Assembly: GCF_003423665.1 (NCBI RefSeq)
Contig: NZ_BFBY01000008.1
Coordinates: forward strand, 24,910 to 75,597
DNA: 50,688 nucleotides
From: Lactobacillus rodentium
GTDB taxonomy: Bacteria > Bacillota > Bacilli > Lactobacillales > Lactobacillaceae
Direction of reading: 5' to 3'
Below the pieces are notes generated by a model that saw nothing but the letters and a program-made list of their open reading frames with translations, did not search any database and was not told the DNA's origin. Made by a program: the position numbers and the translations under genes. Positions 44,082 to 50,688 of the stretch are shown in pieces (position 1 is the stretch's first letter; every line of letters begins with the position of its first letter).

Positions 44082-45020
44082 TTATGAGTGTAGTTGTCTT
44101 AAATGATTTAAAATTTTGGCATTATCCACTTCTTCTAATTCTTGAATAATATGAAGATAAATAGTTTGAGTGGTTGTCGTATTGGCATGACCTAACCTCT
44201 TAGCTACACTAGCAACAGAAACACCTGCATAAAGTAATAAAGAAGCATGAGTATGACGCAATCCATGAATAGTAATTTTAGGAATATTTGCCTTCTGACA
44301 ATAATTTGCTAAATGTCGATTTAAGCTATTATTAAAAACACGACAATCTTTTTTAAAAAAGATTGGCTGATCAATAGGTTTAGTGCTAATTAACTTTGAA
44401 AACTGATTCATTAATTGCTCATCAATAATAATAGTGCGATTTGAGGTGGGGTTTTTAGTTGGTTGAAAATAACCGATCTTTTCTTTATAGTTCCAAGATT
44501 TATTAATTCTAATTAAATTTTTTTCAAAATTAAAATCAGCTGGAGTTAAGGCCAAGGCTTCAGCAAATCGTAGACCTGTTTTTATAATTAAATAAATGAA
44601 CCAATCCCAATTAATTTCATTAGCAAGATAAAGAACTTTTAATAAAGATTGTACTTGCTGAAAATTCAAAAATTTGGTTATGTTCTGATCTGGACGCATC
44701 CCCTTAATTATTGCTCGCCTACTTGGATCGATTGAAATCAGACCATCATCATAAGCATCTAGTAAACTAGCTCGCAAATGATGATGAAAATCTAAAGTAG
44801 TTGTCTTTTGGTGAGTTTGAGCATACTGGTTAAGAATTTTTTGATAATTTTGTCGTGTAAGTTCATTAAGATGAAGTCTAGGAGCTAATTCCTTTAATTG
44901 TCTCTGGATCAAATAATATTTTTTCAAGGTTACTGGTCTAATAGCTTGATCCTTATACAGGTGAATCCATTCTAGATAATATTTATAAAATAATTTCGTA
45001 CTATATTTTTTTCGTGACAA
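44082..45020 (-). CDS. Tyrosine recombinase (phage integrase/Xer-like), candidate tdc invertase
   Basis: The 312-residue protein starts at a TTG with a perfect AAGGAGG eight bases upstream. An N-terminal SAM-like core-binding domain (about 5-95) precedes the catalytic domain with all six residues: Arg151 (TGLRFAEAL), Lys189 (PTKN), His252 and Arg255 (HGLRH), His278 (RLGHAN) and Tyr288 (TIYLH). It lacks the long N-terminal arm-binding domain of large phage integrases and no phage genes surround it. It lies after the tdc-tyrP operon, whose invertible segment has 5-7-5 crossover sites, making it the best candidate to catalyse inversion. It could alternatively act on the hsdS locus near 49.9 kb. 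Confidence 0.88.
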   Translation of the reverse strand: MSRKKYSTKLFYKYYLEWIHLYKDQAIRPVTLKKYYLIQRQLKELAPRLHLNELTRQNYQKILNQYAQTHQKTTTLDFHHHLRASLLDAYDDGLISIDPSRRAIIKGMRPDQNITKFLNFQQVQSLLKVLYLANEINWDWFIYLIIKTGLRFAEALALTPADFNFEKNLIRINKSWNYKEKIGYFQPTKNPTSNRTIIIDEQLMNQFSKLISTKPIDQPIFFKKDCRVFNNSLNRHLANYCQKANIPKITIHGLRHTHASLLLYAGVSVASVAKRLGHANTTTTQTIYLHIIQELEEVDNAKILNHLRQLHS

Positions 45021-45086
45021 ATTAAAAACCTCCTTAAATATTAATCACAGAACTAATTTTTCAAAGAGATCTTTTAATTGCAAATA

Positions 45087-45123
45087 AAAAATACGCTTAA
45101 CAAAATTACGTTAAGCGTATTTT
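45087..45123. terminator. Bidirectional terminator
   Basis: AAAATACGCTTAAC pairs with GTTAAGCGTATTTT across a loop of eight. It ends the minus-strand gene at 45188 and insulates the recombinase promoter. Confidence 0.82.
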
Positions 45124-45187
45124 AAATAGTTATAAAAAGAAAGTATTTTAGCTTTATCCCACTATTAGCATTAAATCTATCTTTCTA

Positions 45188-45769
45188 TTAAGCTCTCTTC
45201 TTAAAGAAATAAGTAACTACACTAGCCAAAACAAGTGCTAATGAGCCAAAAGCAGTACTCTTTAAAAAAGTTGTAGACTTTTTACTACTCTTCTTTACTG
45301 TAGCCTTTTTAGCAACATGCTTTTTAACTGGAGTTTTTACTTCTTTCTTAGAAGAATTTTTATTAACTTTTTGTTCATGAACAGCTGGAGCCTTTACTGA
45401 AGCTGCTTGAGAACTAGTTGAATTTTGGTTAGTAGTGGTTGATTCAGTAGCTTTAACTGCTGAAACTTTTTCTACATTAGAAGTTGTAACATTTTTATTT
45501 GAATTAGAGATTGAATTGGTTTGAGTTGAAGTTACGTTTGATTCTTCAGTTGGTGCATCTTGTGCTGGTGCTAATTTTGGATATTCAACATTAGTATCTT
45601 CAACACTATTGTCAGGTGATTCTTCACCACCACCTGCTAAAGGAGCAGTAATTGCATCTTCATTATTAGTTGCTGCGTGAACATTAGTGGTAGTTGCACC
45701 CATCATTAAACTTAAAGTAGCAATAGTAACAAAACTGGTTAAATTCTTTTGTAATTTCATAATTAACAT
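45188..45769 (-). CDS. Secreted or membrane-tethered Lys/Ser/Thr-rich protein
   Basis: The 193-residue protein has a signal peptide (cleavage near VHAAT), a Gly/Glu/Pro segment with APLAGGGEES, a disordered Ser/Thr/Asn-rich middle, a strongly basic Lys-rich stretch (about 130-165) and a C-terminal hydrophobic helix ending in KKRA. The end looks like a sorting signal without LPxTG, so it is probably held by the helix. The Lys-rich part may bind teichoic acids. The ATG at 45760 (MKLQKN) is an equally good start. Family not recognised. Confidence 0.75.
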   Translation of the reverse strand: MLIMKLQKNLTSFVTIATLSLMMGATTTNVHAATNNEDAITAPLAGGGEESPDNSVEDTNVEYPKLAPAQDAPTEESNVTSTQTNSISNSNKNVTTSNVEKVSAVKATESTTTNQNSTSSQAASVKAPAVHEQKVNKNSSKKEVKTPVKKHVAKKATVKKSSKKSTTFLKSTAFGSLALVLASVVTYFFKKRA

Positions 45770-45836
45770 CTTTCTTTCTAATAACTTTTTCTTGGTGACT
45801 TAATCTATAAATATAGTAACCCTTTTGTTCGAATAA

Positions 45837-45852
45837 AACAACACCTGTTATT
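45837..45852. promoter_or_regulatory. Operator-like dyad AACAACACCTGTTATT
   Basis: The near-palindrome touches the -35 of a candidate minus-strand promoter (TTGTTT, 17 bp, TACTAT) for the 45188-45769 gene. It shares the AACA-NN-TGTTATT form of the sites at 21328 and 40219. Confidence 0.45.
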
Positions 45853-46002
45853 TATATTTTTATAAAATATTTATTATAGACAGTTCAAAATGTTGATATA
45901 TCAAGGAAGATGGTACGTTATAAAATTTAAAAATTTTTTATATTTTTGCTTTTTCACGGTATTTTTGAAGTTATAAAATAAAATTTAAGTTCTGAATCAA
46001 GC

Positions 46003-46043
46003 AAAAAAGGAAGTTAATCTTTTAAAAATTAACTCCCTTTTTT
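46003..46043 (-). terminator. Intrinsic terminator of the lipoprotein gene
   Basis: On the minus strand GG-AGTTAAT pairs with ATTAACT-CC across an AT-rich loop, with six T after. Confidence 0.78.
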
Positions 46044-46050
46044 GTATTAA

Positions 46051-47010
46051 TTATTCATCATCTGAATTATCACTATTCAGATTTGCATCGTTATTCTGGG
46101 ATGGAATATCACTAAATGATTTATTAGCATTCTTTTTAGCACTAGCTTGATCTTTCCAATAAATCGCATCAGCCCACATTCCAGCACCTGAAGCACTAAC
46201 CAAAACAGTTTGTCCATCTTCTTGAGCAAGATAGTAGTAATTTCCTGCTCCAGCACCTTGTAACCAACCATAAGTATGAAGCACGCGTCGACCACGATAA
46301 TTTATCATATTAGTACGACACCAATTTTTTGTTGCATCTTGATATGATTGATCTTGTATATAGTTTGAAAAGTTAAAATCCTGTTTCATTTTATGCAAGA
46401 TTACAGTACCACTCTCCCCTTGTGATTGATAAGAAATTCGATGTTTATCAAGTGTAATAGTACTGATTGAACTATCACTAGCACCATCAGCAGTATACCA
46501 AGTACCTTGCATGTCTGCTGGGATATCGAATAAACCTTCATCTCCTGCAACATTAGATTTTTGAGTAGTGTTGGCACTTACCTGATTATTAGTAGTTTTT
46601 TCTTTTACTAAAAAATCATCTAAGTTGAGCTTACGTCCCTTTACACGTTTAAAAGTTTCACTCTTATCATCATCTTTTAACTTTAATTTATTATTTGTAA
46701 GTTTAGCCGTGAAAGTATGATTTTCTTTGCGATCATTGATGGTTACAGTAAATGTGGATTTATTCTTTTTCTTCCAATTAAACTCCGCATCTACTTTATC
46801 TTCATTAGAAACGTAGCGACCAGTTCCATCTTTCTCAAATAAAATGGCGGCTTTTTTACCATCTTGATAAGTACCAACTATGTTAGCAGTTTTCTTAACA
46901 GTTTGACTTGACTTTGCCGTTGAACTCTTAGGCTGAGCGGTTTTATTACTACATGCTGCTAAACTAGTCATTGCTAAAACTATTGCTGCAATTCCAACAA
47001 ATTTTTTCAT
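46051..47010 (-). CDS. Lipoprotein, unknown function
   Basis: The 319-residue protein has a lipoprotein signal with lipobox LAAC (Cys20) and a Ser/Lys-rich linker. Next is a small lipocalin-like beta domain (about 43-120; GTYQDGKKAAILFEKDGTGR, typical of short repeats in lactobacillar lipoproteins). A second domain (about 165-290; QGTWYTADGASD and later GAGAGNYYYLAQEDG) and an acidic Asp/Asn tail follow. No enzyme motif seen. GAGG precedes the ATG. It is transcribed alone. Confidence 0.82.
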   Translation of the reverse strand: MKKFVGIAAIVLAMTSLAACSNKTAQPKSSTAKSSQTVKKTANIVGTYQDGKKAAILFEKDGTGRYVSNEDKVDAEFNWKKKNKSTFTVTINDRKENHTFTAKLTNNKLKLKDDDKSETFKRVKGRKLNLDDFLVKEKTTNNQVSANTTQKSNVAGDEGLFDIPADMQGTWYTADGASDSSISTITLDKHRISYQSQGESGTVILHKMKQDFNFSNYIQDQSYQDATKNWCRTNMINYRGRRVLHTYGWLQGAGAGNYYYLAQEDGQTVLVSASGAGMWADAIYWKDQASAKKNANKSFSDIPSQNNDANLNSDNSDDE

Positions 47011-47117
47011 AAAAATACTCCTCTTTGATTAATTTTTGTCCCCTCTAATTTAACCATAATCGGTGTATCTTCTCTATCTTATTCATTAATTTTTATAATC
47101 TAATATCATTAGCTCTT

Positions 47118-47126
47118 TGTTATAAT
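47118..47126 (+). promoter_or_regulatory. Extended -10 promoter of toxin mRNA 1
   Basis: TG-T-TATAAT is a perfect extended -10. The transcript would start near 47133. A GTTAAAGT/ACTTTAAC hairpin lies at its 5' end, and a later CCCCTCA can pair with the TGAGG of the ribosome binding site, hiding it. Confidence 0.65.
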
Positions 47127-47230
47127 AAATATCAGGTTAAAGTAAATGCTTAGCTACCATTAACTTTAACTTAGTAGATAAGAATAACTCTTACCCCTCA
47201 TTTAATTAATGTCTACGGAGGTGAGGAGTT

Positions 47231-47272
47231 ATGGCTAAATTTTGGATAAACTGGAGGGAGTTTCACGGTTGA
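47231..47272 (+). CDS. Short leader ORF of type I toxin module 1
   Basis: A 13-codon frame (MAKFWINWREFHG) follows a strong GGAGGTGAGG. It overlaps the start of the hydrophobic toxin frame in another register. Module 2 has the same arrangement (MPHGIDWRSRCPCR). Its translation may open the toxin's own ribosome binding site. Confidence 0.45.
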   Translation: MAKFWINWREFHG

Positions 47273-47363
47273 TTTTGCAACTGGAATTTTGATTCTTTCG
47301 ATTGCTGCAATTAACTTTGCAAAAGCATATCGGATAATCAAAAAAGCTAATCATAAAGATTAG
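47250..47363 (+). CDS. Small hydrophobic peptide, type I toxin 1
   Basis: The frame encodes up to 37 residues, with a hydrophobic core (TVDFATGILILSIAAINFA) and a basic tail ending KKANHKD, the same seven residues that end toxin 2. GGAGGGAG lies at 47253-47260, but no ATG or GTG is in frame after it; only ACG at 47265 or TTG at 47289 could serve. So either a non-standard start is used or the copy is damaged. The stop lies inside the terminator hairpin. By analogy with Fst/Ldr-type peptides it should insert into the membrane. Confidence 0.5.
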   Translation, partial: TGGSFTVDFATGILILSIAAINFAKAYRIIKKANHKD

Positions 47364-47435
47364 CTTTTCCCAACAGTTATTCAAATCTACGATTGAGAGT
47401 AATGAGTGGCAGCTCATTACTCTCTTTTCATTTAT
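47339..47435 (-). ncRNA. Candidate antitoxin RNA 1 (antisense, convergent)
   Basis: From its own promoter, an RNA of about 97 bases would run into the toxin 1 3' end and stop at the shared hairpin AGCTAATC/GATTAGCT. It begins with a perfect 12 bp hairpin (GAGAGTAATGAG). It contains CGTAGA, complementary to TCTACG at the toxin 1 Shine-Dalgarno region (47212-47217). The linker ATCGTA-n-GAAT-n-ACTG is shared with antitoxin RNA 2. Confidence 0.65.
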
Positions 47436-47441
47436 ATTTAT

Positions 47442-47470
47442 ATTATAATTATGTAAATTACTTATTGCAA
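47442..47470 (-). promoter_or_regulatory. Promoter of antitoxin RNA 1
   Basis: On the minus strand TTGCAA (47470-47465), a 17 bp spacer and a perfect TATAAT (47447-47442). It lies back to back with the promoter of antitoxin RNA 2, four bases apart. Confidence 0.75.
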
Positions 47471-47474
47471 CTCA

Positions 47475-47503
47475 TTGAAATAAATACAATTTCCTAGTAA
47501 AAT
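47475..47503 (+). promoter_or_regulatory. Promoter of antitoxin RNA 2
   Basis: TTGAAA at 47475-47480, a 17 bp spacer and TAAAAT at 47498-47503. It is strong and better matched than the promoters of the toxins. Confidence 0.75.
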
Positions 47504-47509
47504 TGTGTA

Positions 47510-47599
47510 AGAAAAGGAGCTAACGAGTGCGAGTCGTTAACTCCGATCGTAACTCGAATGACTGAAGAGATTAGCTAATCCTTGTGATTAGCTTTTTTT
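47510..47599 (+). ncRNA. Candidate antitoxin RNA 2 (antisense, convergent)
   Basis: A roughly 90-base RNA begins with the hairpin GGAGCTAACGA/TCGTTAACTCC (one mismatch). It has the linker ATCGTAACTCGAATGACTG and ends at the hairpin AGCTAATC/GATTAGCT with seven T. Its CGTAACT is complementary to AGTTACG just before the GGAGG of the toxin 2 leader. The 3' end overlaps the end of the toxin 2 frame. Confidence 0.68.
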
Positions 47600-47694
47600 G
47601 TTATTACATATGCCGTCGCACATCTAATAACAAACTTACCTAATGCATTAAGGATAATACTTACTGCAATAGCTAGAGCTACCGACAAGGGCAC
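47575..47694 (-). CDS. Small hydrophobic peptide, type I toxin 2
   Basis: A 39-residue peptide starts at GTG (GGAG six bases upstream) with one long hydrophobic helix (LSVALAIAVSIILNALGKFV) and a basic tail ending KKANHKD. The stop lies inside the terminator shared with antitoxin RNA 2. Layout and size fit membrane-acting type I toxins (Fst, Ldr, TxpA), though the sequence is not one I recognise. The leader frame at 47679-47723 overlaps its start. Confidence 0.65.
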   Translation of the reverse strand: MPLSVALAIAVSIILNALGKFVIRCATAYVITKKANHKD

Positions 47695-47723
47695 CTACTT
47701 CTCCAGTCTATTCCATGTGGCAT
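47679..47723 (-). CDS. Short leader ORF of type I toxin module 2
   Basis: A 14-codon frame (MPHGIDWRSRCPCR) starts after GGAGGTGAG and overlaps the toxin start. It shares its position and IDWR/INWR core with the leader of module 1. Confidence 0.45.
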   Translation of the reverse strand: MPHGIDWRSRCPCR

Positions 47724-47814
47724 GGCTCTCACCTCCGTAACTGCATAAATGTTGAGGGGTGTTTAGCCATCCTAGTTACTAAACTTTTGGGAGCTACCCA
47801 AAAGCCTAAGTAAT

Positions 47815-47823
47815 ATTTTAGCA
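47815..47823 (-). promoter_or_regulatory. Extended -10 promoter of toxin mRNA 2
   Basis: On the minus strand TG-C-TAAAAT is an extended -10. The 5' UTR starts with a perfect hairpin (CTTTTGGG/CCCAAAAG), and ACCCCTCA further on can pair with the GGTGAG of the ribosome binding site. Confidence 0.55.
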
Positions 47824-47853
47824 AAAAGTAGTCGTATAAAACTTCAAGTTATT

Positions 47854-47893
47854 AAAACAAACATCCCTTTGAACTTAGGGATGCTTGTTTTGC
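47854..47893 (-). terminator. Intrinsic terminator of the Mrr gene
   Basis: On the minus strand ACAAGCATCCCTA pairs with the AGGGATGTTTGT region and T residues follow. Confidence 0.75.
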
Positions 47894-47906
47894 TATTTAA
47901 AAAACA

Positions 47907-48854
47907 TTATTCTTCAAAAAATTCATCGTCAATATCATAAAGTTCATAAGTTTGACGAACCTGAACACCAACTTTATATTGGACCATTAAATTAGTCAAC
48001 ATATCACCATCCACCAAAGCAATATTAAGTTGCTTTGCAGCTGCTTTTGCTCCGCTGGTGAAAGATGAAGTTGTAATGAATACGCCACGATCTGCGCGTT
48101 GACGTCTTAATGCACCGGAAAAGCCATCAATTTCAGGACTCCCAACCACATTTCCTTCTGCATAGCGTTTAACTTGAACATAAATTGTTTCCATGCCAAG
48201 AGGATCTTTATTAATTATTCCATCAATCCCACCATCATTAGACTTTTGAGTAACTAGTGATTGTCCATCTGTCCCTTTATAACCCATTTCACTCAAAAGT
48301 TTGATCATCATATGTTCAAATTCATAAGGATCAATACTTCTTAACTTTAATAAAAGTTTTTCAGTTAAATCACTTTTTTGCTTGTCAAACCAATTTGAAA
48401 CTTGTTTTTCAGTAAGCTCAAATGTTTGCTCTTCACTTATTTCATTAGTATCTGAATCATTATTTTGTTCTTTTAGTTTTTTCTGATGATCAAGATATGC
48501 AGGCTGTGAATGAACTAATTCGCGAGTAATATTTAATCCATATTCTTTTAAAATCGCCCTTCCTAAGTCTGAAATTTGATATACTCCACGTTTAGGTGTA
48601 TTTAATAAACCCGATATTTTCAAATCACTTAATGCCCAATTTATTCTATTATTAGCAACCAAATCATGCCATTTTGATGAATAAGTCATTTTAGCTAAAT
48701 TATCAGGTAAATTTACTTCTTCAAGAACATTATTAATTAAATCTTGTCGTTTCCAAATTTTATCAGTCTCTGCCACTTTTAGAATTGGACCTAAAAAACC
48801 ATCCCAAGTGGGCATACCATTATCACTATGTTTTAAAGTTTTATAATCTATCAT
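47907..48854 (-). CDS. Mrr-type restriction endonuclease
   Basis: The 315-residue protein has an N-terminal winged-helix domain (about 10-115; Mrr_N) and a C-terminal PD-(D/E)xK nuclease domain (about 180-300). The active-site Asp is in NDGGIDGII and the Q-x-K in IYVQVKRYA; ADRGVFITTSSFTSGA is the typical following strand. Mrr enzymes cut DNA with foreign methylation at adenine or cytosine. It lies 42 bp downstream of a diverged second copy. The acidic tail (DIDDEFFEE) is shared in kind with the partner. Confidence 0.9.
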   Translation of the reverse strand: MIDYKTLKHSDNGMPTWDGFLGPILKVAETDKIWKRQDLINNVLEEVNLPDNLAKMTYSSKWHDLVANNRINWALSDLKISGLLNTPKRGVYQISDLGRAILKEYGLNITRELVHSQPAYLDHQKKLKEQNNDSDTNEISEEQTFELTEKQVSNWFDKQKSDLTEKLLLKLRSIDPYEFEHMMIKLLSEMGYKGTDGQSLVTQKSNDGGIDGIINKDPLGMETIYVQVKRYAEGNVVGSPEIDGFSGALRRQRADRGVFITTSSFTSGAKAAAKQLNIALVDGDMLTNLMVQYKVGVQVRQTYELYDIDDEFFEE

Positions 48855-48896
48855 AACTTAATCTCTTTTAATAATCATTTTTATACTCAATCCCAG

Positions 48897-49811
48897 TTAA
48901 TCAAAGAAATTTTTATCTAATTCATATATTTTTTTAGGAGTTACAAATACTTGATACTTCGCAGTTAAATCTAATAACTTTTCGCCATCAATTAAAGTAA
49001 TTACTCTTGTGCCTGAACGAGCAGCCCTAATTGCATCTCTGGTAAAAGAAGAAGTAGTAATAAAAATTCCATATTCTGCCCTAAATTTATCCATTGCACC
49101 TCTAAATTTATCAATCTCAGGAGAAGACACTGAATTATTTAAATTCCATCTTTTTGCTTGAATGGCTACGCGTGTTGTACGGAAATCATCGTTAACTAAA
49201 TACCCATAACCATCTATTCCACCATCACCTGAAACTTTTACACCAATTCTTTCATCAATATTGACACCCATTTTTTTGATTAATTGTCGACAAAACTCTT
49301 CAAATTTTACTGGTGAAAGATTATTAAGTGCTGTTTGAAGATTTTCGCGCCAATCATCATTATCATTGATCACTTTTTTAACTTCTTGCTCTTTATCCTT
49401 TAAAGAAGTTACTTCGGATTTTTTCTTTGATCTTTCTTTCCAGAGAGGTTCAACTATTTGATAAATAGAAGCTACGAAATCACTTTCTTTATTTTCAAAC
49501 TTATCGATTGCTTCTCTTCCCTTTTCAGTTAAAACTACTGTACCTGCTCTAGGTCGATCAAATAATTTTGCCATATTTAAATTTGCAACTGCAAAATTAA
49601 AGGGATAATCAAAAGGATGATAAGAATTACCTTTTTTTGAAATTTTAATATATGTTAAGGCATCTTCAGGGATGAAATCTACATTTTCAACTAAAGAGCG
49701 TTTTAATTCCTTTGTGGTCGCTTCTCCACCTAAGCGTTTTAGTTCTTTTACTAAAGGAAAAAGCAAAGATGATTCTTGTTCACGTCGAGATAAATTATAA
49801 AAATCTTTCAT
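48897..49811 (-). CDS. Mrr-type restriction endonuclease, second copy
   Basis: The start is the ATG at 49811 (MKDFYNLSRREQ, AAAGG upstream) and not 49841; 304 residues. The N-terminal winged-helix domain (about 15-100) precedes a charged linker and a nuclease domain with Asp in GDGGIDGYGY and Q-x-K in VAIQAKRWN, then EYGIFITTSSFTRDA. Identity with the other Mrr is moderate and mainly in the nuclease domain, so the two probably recognise different sites or marks. They form a two-gene unit next to an hsdS gene, a common defence-island arrangement. Confidence 0.88.
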   Translation of the reverse strand: MKDFYNLSRREQESSLLFPLVKELKRLGGEATTKELKRSLVENVDFIPEDALTYIKISKKGNSYHPFDYPFNFAVANLNMAKLFDRPRAGTVVLTEKGREAIDKFENKESDFVASIYQIVEPLWKERSKKKSEVTSLKDKEQEVKKVINDNDDWRENLQTALNNLSPVKFEEFCRQLIKKMGVNIDERIGVKVSGDGGIDGYGYLVNDDFRTTRVAIQAKRWNLNNSVSSPEIDKFRGAMDKFRAEYGIFITTSSFTRDAIRAARSGTRVITLIDGEKLLDLTAKYQVFVTPKKIYELDKNFFD

Positions 49812-49847
49812 TTTAATACCTTTTAAAATTATTTTATGCATTAATAG

Positions 49848-50688
49848 TGTAACTTTTATTCATATTTATTACTACATATTTATGATTGGCAGCAAGGTAA
49901 GTTAGGTGATAAGGTCAATTTTTATTCAGGATTAACATATAAACCAGAGAATATTCAAACCAATGGTGTTCTTGTTTTACGTTCTTCAAATATTCAAAAT
50001 CATCACATCAATCTAAATGATAATATTTATGTCTCTCCAGAAGTTGTTAATACTACATTCGTTAAAAAAGGCGACTTAGTAGTTGTGGTTCGGAATGGAT
50101 CTAAAAATTTGATAGGTAAACATGCTTCAATTAAAGAAAAAATGGACAACACAGTTATAGGAGCCTTTATGACTGGTATTCGGTCAAAAGATAATTTCTA
50201 TATTAAGGCACTTTTAGATTCCGATATTTTTAAAAAAGAGATACAAAAAAACTTAGGGGCTACTATTAATCAAATTATTACTGGCAATTTTAAAAAAATG
50301 GTATTTCCTTTCTCGTCTCAAGAAGAAGAAAAAAGCATTGGAAACTTGTTTACAAAACTTGATGAAACTATAACCCTTTTGCAACGAAAAGAGAAAAAAT
50401 ATAATGATCTTAAGAAAGCATTATTGCAAAATATATTTCCTGGAAATGATCAGATTATTCCAATTTTGAGATTTAAAGAATTTAATGATGAATGGCAGCA
50501 AAGTAAATTAGGAGAAATAATGGATGTAGGTTCTGTAAAAAGAATACATCAAGCTGATTGGAGGAATGAAGGTGTTAGATTTTTAAGGGCACGTGATATT
50601 GTTGCGTTATCAAAAAATGAAGAACCTACGGATTTTCTTTATATTGACAATAGTAAGTATAATGAATATTCTAAGATATCCGGGAAAG
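49848..50688 (+). CDS. hsdS: Type I restriction specificity subunit HsdS, start missing, runs off the window
   Basis: The open frame starts after a TAG at 49845 with no ATG, GTG or TTG near its 5' end, and is open to the last base. From 49884 it reads DWQQGKLGDKVNFYSG, the normal beginning of a first target-recognition domain, followed by a long helical spacer (EEEKSIGNLFTKLDETITLL) and FKEFNDEWQQSKLGEIMDVG, the beginning of the second domain. The usual first 10-20 residues are absent. The DNA encoding WQQGKLGD and WQQSKLGE is similar, so this is a natural recombination point. It may be a silent hsdS cassette that exchanges by inversion with an active copy outside the window. Confidence 0.8.

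Noticed and set aside
44082-45020. Prophage or integrative element integrase
   Set aside because: No phage, conjugation or excisionase genes and no tRNA attachment site are adjacent; its neighbours are the tdc operon and a secreted protein gene.
47235-47417. Minus-strand 60-codon frame over toxin module 1
   Set aside because: It runs antisense to the toxin peptide and through the terminator, with no ribosome binding site; the antisense transcript here is better explained as a regulatory RNA.

Overview
The window is low-GC Firmicutes DNA and fits a host-associated Lactobacillus of the johnsonii/gasseri group. The evidence is a walRKHIJ-htrA-rlmH block, YSIRK/LPQTG surface proteins with Rib, Mub-B2-like and 17-residue repeats, PepI, BrnQ and a SEC10/PgrA-type secreted protein. 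The species is inferred from gene content; no database was consulted.

1-15.1 kb is an array of cell-wall-anchored surface proteins: the tail of one gene, then four complete genes. Each has a YSIRK signal, an LPQTG anchor, its own promoter and its own terminator. A fifth complete one lies on the minus strand at 18.6-21.3 kb. Their promoters share a -35/17 bp/TATTAT layout with an AACAG-type element touching the -10. Between them lie brnQ, a candidate structured RNA ahead of menG, and pepI.

21.4-27.3 kb holds a small membrane protein, a PepSY lipoprotein, a decayed AbrB/Doc toxin-antitoxin pair between exact 107 bp direct repeats, a cluster of two GT8 glycosyltransferases and two PlsC-type acyltransferases, and tRNA-Lys(CTT). 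27.4-35.3 kb is the essential WalRK cell-wall operon with walH, walI, walJ, htrA and rlmH; a cluster of DnaA-box-like sites lies before rlmH. 35.3-38.0 kb is a TPP-riboswitch-controlled ykoEDC (ECF-type thiamine/precursor) transporter, divergent from an AraC regulator. 39.2-40.1 kb is the SEC10/PgrA-type protein.

40.5-45.0 kb carries the most striking feature. A tyrosine decarboxylase gene is split: its first 65 codons, with ribosome binding site and upstream region, lie on the minus strand, and the other 549 codons lie on the plus strand. The two parts are joined by inverted repeats with a 7 bp core. Flipping the roughly 353 bp segment restores one 614-codon reading frame. The tyrosine/tyramine-type antiporter follows, then a tyrosine recombinase with a full catalytic set. 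I read this as a phase-variable tyramine operon in its OFF orientation.

45.2-50.7 kb holds a secreted Lys-rich protein and a lipoprotein. It then holds two type I toxin-antitoxin modules in inverted orientation, with divergent antitoxin promoters and antitoxin/Shine-Dalgarno complementarity that differs between the modules but is kept within each. Two Mrr-type restriction endonucleases and a start-less hsdS running off the window end complete the region, which looks like a defence and variation zone.
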